This document shows, piece after piece, positions 1 to 4,377 of a stretch of DNA of 8,838 bases (positions are counted from its first letter, which is position 1; the number at the start of each line of letters is the position of its first letter). Made by a program: the position numbers and the translations under genes. Origin of the DNA: DASZMJ01 sp035551935 (GTDB lineage: Bacteria; Planctomycetota; Planctomycetia; Isosphaerales; Isosphaeraceae); NCBI GenBank assembly GCA_035551935.1, contig DASZMJ010000213.1, positions 1 to 8,838 of the forward strand, in the 5' to 3' direction. The notes beneath the pieces were generated by a model. That model searched no databases and was not told the DNA's origin. It was given only the letters and a program-made list of their open reading frames with translations.

Positions 1-57
1 AGAATGTTCAATATCTTTCTTTTTCTTCCCTCCGCGTCCTCCGCGGTGAATCCCCCT
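1..57 (-). repeat. Intergenic 'CGCGGAGGACGCGGA'-type repeat, cut by the window edge
   Basis: This AT-richer stretch with a pyrimidine tract lies directly after the E2 stop codon. Read on the minus strand it contains ACCGCGGAGGACGCGGA (plus-strand 31-47). The second intergenic element in this window has ACCGCAGATGACGCAGA at 4341-4357, the same 17-base core with 14 matches, in the same orientation and also just below the 3' end of a minus-strand gene. I recognise such near-repeating cores from the intergenic DNA of many planctomycetes and other bacteria, where they often give spurious short ORFs. Function is unknown. The outer boundary lies beyond base 1, so inverted arms cannot be assessed. 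Confidence 0.45.
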
Positions 58-738
58 TCAATCCAGGAAGATTACTTCCTCCTCCGGCGGGGTTGCCGGT
101 CGGCGCGGGCCCAGATCGAAGTCGAAGACGACGCGGGAGAGGGGCCTGGCCGGCTCGGGCTTCGGTGCGGCGGCCGTCGGCGAAGGCGGTGGGTCGGCGG
201 CGGGCGGCGGTGCGGGCGCGGCCTCCTCGACCCGGCCCATCGCGGCGCGGACGTCGCGCAAGGGGCGGGAGTCGATCGGGAAGGTGAAGGCGGTCTGGTT
301 GGCCGCCCAGAGCGCCGCCTCGCGGTTGTAGGGGCTGCGGATGTCGTAGTTGTAATACCGGGCCATGTCCCAGAGCATCGAGCAGAGCTCGTCGAGGTGC
401 AGGCTGGGGACCCAGTGCGTGCCGTAGCCCCCGAGGCAGATCAGGCCGATCTCGGAGATGTTCGGGTGGTAGATCGGCGTCAGCCAGCGCAGCTCGGGCA
501 TCGTCCGTGGGTAGGCGGCGCCGAGCTTGATCTCGACCTCGTGGAAGTCGCGGACGACCACCTTGCCGCGGTCGCGGGCCAGGCTCTTGCCGCGGAACTC
601 GACGAGGTAGCGCTGGACGGGCTTGCCGAAGGCGCGGAATTCGAGCACGGAGCTCTCCGACCGCAGACGTTCCAGGGCCGCCTGGTCGGAGCGGAGCCGC
701 CGCAGTTGCGGCGACTCGTAGTTCATCGGGCCGGCCAT
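58..738 (-). CDS. E2 ubiquitin-conjugating enzyme-like protein (UBC fold)
   Basis: The 226-residue protein has the E2 layout. An amphipathic N-terminal helix (about 10-33) is followed by beta strands through about 40-88. The block YHPNISEIGLICLG (90-103) holds the HPN motif (His91-Pro92-Asn93), whose Asn stabilises the oxyanion in E2s, and the presumed thioester cysteine Cys101. The downstream W-x-P (Trp109, Pro111) and C-terminal helices to about 150 also fit. The usual Asp after the Cys-Leu pair is Gly here. Residues 172-198 are a Pro/Ala-rich linker, followed by an acidic tail ending EEEVIFLD that E2 cores lack. Expected role: accept a ubiquitin-like protein on Cys101 and transfer it to a target, probably with a RING partner. 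The first ATG (738) has GAGGGG 8 bases upstream; the alternative ATG is at 726. It lies 55 bases below the ubiquitin-like gene, probably co-transcribed. The E2 assignment is strong; substrate and cognate E1 are unknown. Confidence 0.88.
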   Translation of the reverse strand: MAGPMNYESPQLRRLRSDQAALERLRSESSVLEFRAFGKPVQRYLVEFRGKSLARDRGKVVVRDFHEVEIKLGAAYPRTMPELRWLTPIYHPNISEIGLICLGGYGTHWVPSLHLDELCSMLWDMARYYNYDIRSPYNREAALWAANQTAFTFPIDSRPLRDVRAAMGRVEEAAPAPPPAADPPPSPTAAAPKPEPARPLSRVVFDFDLGPRRPATPPEEEVIFLD

Positions 739-793
739 GGTCGTCGCCCCTCGGTCGTTCCGGTTGCTGGTCCCATAGGCGGCGCCGGGCTTC

Positions 794-1093
794 TCAGCGG
801 CGGCCGGCGACGACCTCGGGGTAGACGATCAGGTGGTCGCCGTTCTGGACGTTGGCCTCGACGAGCGTCTGGTGCTCGGAGAGCCTCCGGCCGCCCTCCT
901 TGTGGTCAAGCGAGTAGCTCATCGGCTGGCCGTCGGGGCTGGTCGTCGGCAGGTTCATCTTGGTGATGATGTTCGGCAGGATCCTGCTGACCGGCACGCT
1001 GAAGGCGATGACCGCCTTGACCGACTTGGCCCCCGTCTGGTCCAGGAACGTCACCTGGATCCCGGTGGGATCCGCGTTTCCGCCGTACGACAT
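794..1093 (-). CDS. YukD/EsaB-type ubiquitin-like protein
   Basis: This 99-residue protein has a beta-grasp pattern: strand 13-18, strand about 26-33, a helix about 35-46 (SRILPNIITKMNLP), then DGQPMSYSLDHKEGGRRL and a closing TLVEANVQNGDHLIVYPE block (76-93). The order 'helix-NLP, Y-x-L, L-x(4)-TL-x-E-x-x-V-x-x-GD-x-L' is typical of YukD/EsaB ubiquitin-like proteins. In type VII secretion loci these are accessory factors; next to E2 and RING genes they have been proposed to be conjugated modifiers. Here no type VII secretion gene is visible, while E2 and RING genes flank it. The C-terminus is Val-Ala-Gly-Arg-Arg, with no diglycine. The start at 1093 is chosen because a consensus AGGAGG precedes it; a longer reading from 1204 adds 37 low-complexity residues and lacks this support. 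It lies between the RING gene (168-base gap) and the E2 gene (55-base gap). Confidence 0.8.
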   Translation of the reverse strand: MSYGGNADPTGIQVTFLDQTGAKSVKAVIAFSVPVSRILPNIITKMNLPTTSPDGQPMSYSLDHKEGGRRLSEHQTLVEANVQNGDHLIVYPEVVAGRR

Positions 1094-1103
1094 GGTCAGG
1101 ATA

Positions 1104-1109
1104 CCTCCT
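1104..1109 (-). promoter_or_regulatory. Shine-Dalgarno site fixing the start of the ubiquitin-like gene
   Basis: The minus strand reads AGGAGG here, 10 bases before the ATG at 1093. It is the strongest ribosome-binding match among the three left-hand genes. It decides between the 99-residue product and the longer in-frame reading from 1204. Confidence 0.75.
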
Positions 1110-1238
1110 AGAGGCCAGTTCGCGGCCCCGCCCGGCTTATTGGACCGTCGCCCCGAGAAAAATCGACGGCGGCCGTCGTGATTCCGGTACCGGACAACCA
1201 GCATCGAGCATAACCGCCGCCGAGTCGCGACGGAACAG

Positions 1239-1261
1239 GCCGGGCCCCGATTCGGGCCGGC
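1239..1261 (-). other. GC-rich hairpin between the RING-like and ubiquitin-like genes
   Basis: Bases 1239-1243 (GCCGG) pair with 1257-1261 (CCGGC), and 1246-1249 (CCCG) with 1253-1256 (CGGG), leaving a 3-base loop and a 2-base bulge. The hairpin starts at the base next to the RING-gene stop codon. No T tract follows on the minus strand, so it is not a standard intrinsic terminator. It could protect a 3' end, pause polymerase or partly separate the RING gene from the two genes below it. The role is inferred from position only. Confidence 0.45.
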
Positions 1262-2095
1262 TCAGGCCGACACGCATTGCTTGCCCTGGCAGCCGAAGAT
1301 CGAGCAGCCTCCCACGAACATCCAGCAGTCGCGGTGGTGGGGCGTCCGACAGGTGGCGCAGAGCACGTGCACCGCGACGATCGGGTCGCCGCAGACCTTG
1401 CAGACCGGCGGCCCGGCGTCCTCGGCCGGCGACGGCCCGGCGGTGACGATGGCGATCCCCTCGGAGAACTGCGCCGCGACGCTGGCCTGGAGCCGGTCGT
1501 GGAGCACCAGTGCCTCGCGGACCGCCAGGTCCAGCGACGGCGGGCTCAGGCCGAGGTTGCGGTCGACCTGGACCAGGAGCCGCTCCGGGTTGATCGACAC
1601 GAGCATCCCGCTCGGCGGCGCCAGTTGGCGGAGCCGGTCGACCGAGAGCCGGACCTCGTTCGAGAGCAGCAACTCGCGGGCGATGTCCGGGTCGTTGGCC
1701 CGCGCCAGGTACTGGCGATCGAAGTCGGCCAGGCCGACGCGGACCGGCCGCGTCCCCTTCGGCGGCTGCGACGGCGCCGGCCGGGACGCGGGGATCAGCT
1801 CGAACCGGAACGGCAGACCCCGGCCGAACCGCGCCACGACCCTCGTCCGCGGCGGCGACGGCTGCCCCGCGACCGTCGGCGCCAGGCCGACCCGCACGGT
1901 CGAGCCGTTGTAGGGGAAGCTGACCGTGGGCGGGTCGGCCATCCCCCGGTTCTCGTACCGTCCCCGATACTTCTGCGCCAGCAGGCGATACGCCCGGTGT
2001 CGCGCTCCCGATACCTTCGCCAAGGCCGACGCCAGGAGCCGTACCGCCAGGTAGAAGGTGAAGATGACGACCCCGAGGACGACGAAGCTTTCCAT
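1262..2095 (-). CDS. Membrane-anchored protein with C-terminal RING-like zinc finger, candidate E3
   Basis: The 277-residue protein begins with a hydrophobic segment (about 4-26), probably one membrane helix with the basic remainder in the cytoplasm. Residues about 55-215 form a region I cannot name, with strand-like stretches and the pattern 'FDRQYLARANDPDIARELL' (125-143). The C-terminal 46 residues are a zinc-binding treble-clef/RING-like domain: Cys232-x2-Cys235, Cys246-x2-Cys249, His253/His254, Cys257, Cys264, Cys269, Cys274, with the HRDCW and GGC-x4-GC signature seen in bacterial RING families. With an E2 and a ubiquitin-like gene downstream on the same strand, the simplest role is an E3-like adaptor bringing charged E2 to the membrane. 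The ATG at 2095 is chosen over upstream in-frame ATGs (to 2302) because GGGAGG lies 9 bases before it and the membrane helix then begins at once. Ligase activity is inference; some bacterial RING fingers have other roles. Confidence 0.78.
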   Translation of the reverse strand: MESFVVLGVVIFTFYLAVRLLASALAKVSGARHRAYRLLAQKYRGRYENRGMADPPTVSFPYNGSTVRVGLAPTVAGQPSPPRTRVVARFGRGLPFRFELIPASRPAPSQPPKGTRPVRVGLADFDRQYLARANDPDIARELLLSNEVRLSVDRLRQLAPPSGMLVSINPERLLVQVDRNLGLSPPSLDLAVREALVLHDRLQASVAAQFSEGIAIVTAGPSPAEDAGPPVCKVCGDPIVAVHVLCATCRTPHHRDCWMFVGGCSIFGCQGKQCVSA

Positions 2096-2635
2096 CGACG
2101 CCCGCCTCCCCAGGACATCCCCGAAGTCGCCCTCGCCCCGTTTCCAGTCTATGGCCGCCGGCCGCCCGAAAGCAAACCCGACGACCCGGACCGTTGTCTC
2201 CGATCCGTCCCTGCCCCCTCCAGTGCTTCGCGGCGGCGGCCATGTCCTTGACCGCGACGGAGCCGTTGTGGCCTGCCGCGATCTGCCCGCGCCGCCGGGC
2301 ATTTCGCAAGGTTCGCCGTCGCGTTCGAAATCCCGGGCATCGCCTCATCCCTCGACAGTGCTGCCGCCAATCGCGGCAGGAGAGCGGCCGCCGCCGACTC
2401 AGTTCTCGCGGAAAACGTCGTCCTAAGAATAGGAAAGATGGAGGGTTCCGACACGATCACCGGTGAGTGTCGAGGTTGGCACGATGGTTTCTTTACGACG
2501 AACGGGTTGTTTCCCGAAGACCGCCGCGATCGCCGTTGGCCTCGTTGATGCAATCGCATCTCCGTTGGCATGCCGACAGTCCGGGTCCGTGCGGTCCTAC
2601 CTCGCATGCCTCCCCGAGAAGAGAGTCGACCATCG
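2096..2635. other. 540-base divergent gap; no convincing gene
   Basis: This lies between the divergently read RING-like gene and the TPR gene, so it should carry both promoters, but no -35/-10 pair stands out. Ribosome-binding sequences for the RING gene are at 2105-2110. A perfect 7-base hairpin (CTGCCGC 2361-2367, GCGGCAG 2373-2379, 5-base loop) has no T tract. Open frames through here on both strands are arginine/proline-rich and share no motif I recognise. I treat them as GC-driven chance frames. Confidence 0.5.
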
Positions 2636-3475
2636 ATGTATCTCCCCGTACTCGGCTCCATCGCATGCCTGGCGGTTGTCCCGGCCGTCGCCCTCGCCCA
2701 GGAAGGGTCGAAGCCGTCGGCCTGGCAGAAGGCGCACGAGGCCGGCTGGAAGGCGTACCAGGAAGGCCGGATCACCGAGGCCGAGACCCAGCTCCGCGCG
2801 GCGGCCAAGGAGACCCGGGCGTTCGGGGCCAGGGACCCGAGGGTCGCGACGACCCTCGACCACCTGGCCTGGGCGTTCATCGTGCAGGGCAAGCTCGACG
2901 AGGCCGACCCGCTGGCCCGCTGGGCCCTGGGCAGCCGCGAACGCCTCTTCGGCAAGGAGGACCATGCCGTCGCCGAGAGCCTCAACACCCTGGCCAGCCT
3001 CCGCGACGCCCAGGGCCGCTTCGACGAGGCCGAGCCGCTCTACCGGCGCTGCCTGGCGATCGAGGAGAAGGCCAAGGGTGCCGACCACCCCAACGTCGCG
3101 GCCCTGCTCGACAACCTGGCGACCGTCCAGCACGCCCGCCGGCGCTTCGACGAGGCCGAGAAGACCTACCGCCGCGCCCTGGCCATCCGCGAGAAGGCCC
3201 CCGGCCCCGAGGACCGCGATCTGGCGCCGACGTTGCACAACCTGGCGACCCTGCACCTCGACCGCGGCCACCACGCCGAGGCCGAGCCGCTCTATCGCCG
3301 GGCCCTGGCGATCCGCGAGAAGGCCCTCGGGGCCGAGCATCCGGAGGTCGTCGCCAGCCTCGACGCCCTGGCCAGGACCCTCCTGGCCCTGGGCAAGTAC
3401 GACGAGGCCGATCGCCTCGAGGCCCGCGCCCGGGCCCTCAGGACCAAGCTCGCCCGGGCCGACGACGCGCGCTAA
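2636..3475 (+). CDS. Secreted or periplasmic TPR-repeat protein (kinesin-light-chain type)
   Basis: The 279-residue product starts with a signal-peptide-like segment (1-21, hydrophobic 4-20, likely cleavage ALA|Q). About six TPR units of 42 residues follow from residue 30 to the end. The central ones are clear, with repeated 'L-x-x-LA', 'G-R/K-x-D/H-EAE', 'LYRRAL-A-I-REKA-x-G-x-x-HP' elements near 115-150, 157-192, 199-234 and 241-262. The 42-residue spacing and the 'GxxHPxV' linker mark the TPR_10/TPR_12 type. Such repeats form a superhelical protein-binding scaffold; the partner is unknown and there is no enzymatic domain. The ATG at 2636 is chosen because the signal peptide begins there; the ribosome-binding match is weak (AGAGAG about 12 bases upstream), and an upstream GTG/ATG reading from 2570 would bury the signal. 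It is divergent from the RING gene and convergent with the tyrosine-rich gene. Confidence 0.85.
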   Translation: MYLPVLGSIACLAVVPAVALAQEGSKPSAWQKAHEAGWKAYQEGRITEAETQLRAAAKETRAFGARDPRVATTLDHLAWAFIVQGKLDEADPLARWALGSRERLFGKEDHAVAESLNTLASLRDAQGRFDEAEPLYRRCLAIEEKAKGADHPNVAALLDNLATVQHARRRFDEAEKTYRRALAIREKAPGPEDRDLAPTLHNLATLHLDRGHHAEAEPLYRRALAIREKALGAEHPEVVASLDALARTLLALGKYDEADRLEARARALRTKLARADDAR

Positions 3476-3556
3476 ACGAACCACCGCCCTCGGTCACGGG
3501 AGAGGCGACCGGGGCGAAGCTCTCGATCCGAGCAGGCCGTCATTCGAACCGGCAGT

Positions 3557-3871
3557 TCAGCGCAGCGGCCGCATCCACGGCTTAGCCATCGGCACCGGCC
3601 GATCGGTACTCCAATCGGGATAGCGCTTGTTGAAGTTGCCGATGTAGTGGGGCGACGAATAGTACGTGGTCGCGGGGACGGCGTAGGTGTACGCGCGGGC
3701 CGGCGGGGCGTAGTAGTAATAGCCGTAGGCCGGGGCCCGGTAGGTCCGGTAGGGGACCACCGTCCGGATCGGGATCTGCGCGGCGGCGGGCGTCGCGGCG
3801 AGGCCCAACCCGCCCAGCGCCAGGCCGCCGGCCACGGCCAGCGTCCGCAGTCTTCGAGAAGCCGCAGTCAC
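3557..3871 (-). CDS. Short tyrosine-rich secreted protein
   Basis: The product is 104 residues. Residues 1-31 form a signal peptide: basic n-region (RRLR), hydrophobic Ala/Leu/Gly core and a TPAAA|Q cleavage site. The mature part of about 73 residues has 13 tyrosines, including four in a row at 51-54, plus many prolines and alanines. It ends HYIGNFNKRYPDWSTDRPVPMAKPW, unlike pure low-complexity sequence. I do not recognise a family; small Tyr/Pro-rich exported proteins are common in planctomycetes and may be surface or matrix components, which is inference. The GTG at 3871 is chosen because AAGGGAG lies 7 bases upstream. An in-frame ATG at 3898 has no such site, and the open frame to 4159 looks non-coding upstream. 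It is convergent with the TPR gene (81-base gap) and downstream of putA on the same strand, but 506 bases away, so it is probably transcribed separately. Confidence 0.68.
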   Translation of the reverse strand: MTAASRRLRTLAVAGGLALGGLGLAATPAAAQIPIRTVVPYRTYRAPAYGYYYYAPPARAYTYAVPATTYYSSPHYIGNFNKRYPDWSTDRPVPMAKPWMRPLR

Positions 3872-4276
3872 GGGAGTTCTCCCTTCGGTCGGGGGCATCG
3901 GCGTCGGCCCGTGCGTCACGCGGGCCCGGCCCCTAGCCTCTACATCGGCAATCGACAAAAGCGGCGACGACCCCGACACCGCGCGGACGACGGCCATCGC
4001 CGCCGAGGTCCGGCGTCCGGATCGCAGACCAGGCTCGGATGGGACGCGCGCAGCGGGCTCGACTCGCGCCAGGGGCGCGCGGGCGGGCGGAGGGGAGGGG
4101 CGCGGCGGCCATCGGATCACCGGGACGACGAAGGCGGAGAGTCGGGCCCGATCGACCACCGATCACGCCCGGCAACTTCGACTCCGGGATCGTCTTTCAT
4201 TCTAGACCGCCCCGTATGCGGGGGCAAGTTCCCGACCAAAGTTTGTCGAGACGACCGAGCGGACCCGGCCAAACAG
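3872..4276. other. Non-coding gap upstream of the tyrosine-rich gene
   Basis: No gene is supported in these 405 bases; frames here are arginine/proline-rich shadows. The Shine-Dalgarno site at 3879-3885 lies at its left end, and the promoter of the tyrosine-rich gene should be here, but I see no confident -35/-10 pair. A small hairpin (CCCCG 4210-4214, CGGGG 4219-4223) has no T tract. The right end runs into the inverted-repeat element. Confidence 0.5.
3879..3885 (-). promoter_or_regulatory. Shine-Dalgarno site for the GTG start of the tyrosine-rich gene
   Basis: The minus strand reads AAGGGAG here, 7 bases before the GTG at 3871. Good spacing and the immediate start of the signal peptide support this start over the ATG at 3898. 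Confidence 0.6.
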
Positions 4277-4372
4277 ATTGAAGAGAATACAACCGAATAT
4301 GAAACAAATAAATTTATTATTGAACTATTTATCTGTGCGATCTGCGTCATCTGCGGTTGTATTCTCTTCAAT
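4277..4372 (-). repeat. AT-rich intergenic element with perfect 19-base inverted arms
   Basis: ATTGAAGAGAATACAACCG (4277-4295) is exactly complementary to 4354-4372, with 58 bases between them. The interior is markedly AT-rich in a GC-rich region. On the minus strand the right half reads through CCGCAGATGACGCAGATCGC and ACAGAT, a near-periodic 'GCAGAT' run whose core (4341-4357) matches the element at 31-47. It ends five bases before the TAA of putA, so the putA transcript could form a long hairpin just after the stop. No U tract follows. It could be a small non-autonomous mobile element, a mobile 3'-end stabiliser or a terminator-like structure. The sequence shows the inverted repeat directly; function is inferred. 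Confidence 0.75.
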
Positions 4373-4377
4373 TCCCA

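Noticed and set aside
1094..1204. 37-residue N-terminal extension of the ubiquitin-like protein
   Set aside because: Basic low-complexity sequence outside the beta-grasp fold; the AGGAGG at 1104-1109 points to the start at 1093.
1262..1405. Reading the zinc domain as a simple ribosomal-type zinc ribbon
   Set aside because: It has more than four ligands, including His253/254 and C-terminal Cys264, Cys269 and Cys274, with the HRDCW pattern of RING/treble-clef domains.
58..2095. Type VII secretion locus because of the YukD-like protein
   Set aside because: No WXG100 protein, FtsK/EccC-type ATPase or other secretion component is in the window; the neighbours are an E2 and a RING-like gene.
2096..2302. 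69-residue N-terminal extension of the RING protein
   Set aside because: Non-descript residues before a clear membrane helix; GGGAGG lies just before the ATG at 2095.
1137..2348. 403-codon minus-strand open frame across the RING gene
   Set aside because: Arg/Pro/Gly-rich translation without motifs; it overlaps the RING-like gene in another frame, which has the membrane helix, zinc ligands and ribosome-binding site.
2149..2988. 279-codon minus-strand open frame over the gap and the TPR gene
   Set aside because: Its 5' half is antisense to well-formed TPR repeats; the rest, in the divergent gap, is low-complexity with no motif.
2597..3484. 295-codon minus-strand open frame antisense to the TPR gene
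   Set aside because: A mirror of GC-rich codon structure; the plus strand has clear TPR consensus and a signal peptide.
3476..3556. Bidirectional terminator between the convergent TPR and tyrosine-rich genes
   Set aside because: Only a weak 5-base inverted repeat (CGGTC/GACCG) and no T tract could be found.
3872..4159. N-terminal extension of the tyrosine-rich protein to 4159
   Set aside because: Would bury the signal peptide behind 96 low-complexity residues; GTG 3871 has a good ribosome-binding site.
4117..4371. 84-codon minus-strand frame starting in the inverted-repeat element
   Set aside because: Begins 'QPQMTQIAQI', the familiar spurious translation of this kind of intergenic repeat, and continues into non-coding sequence.
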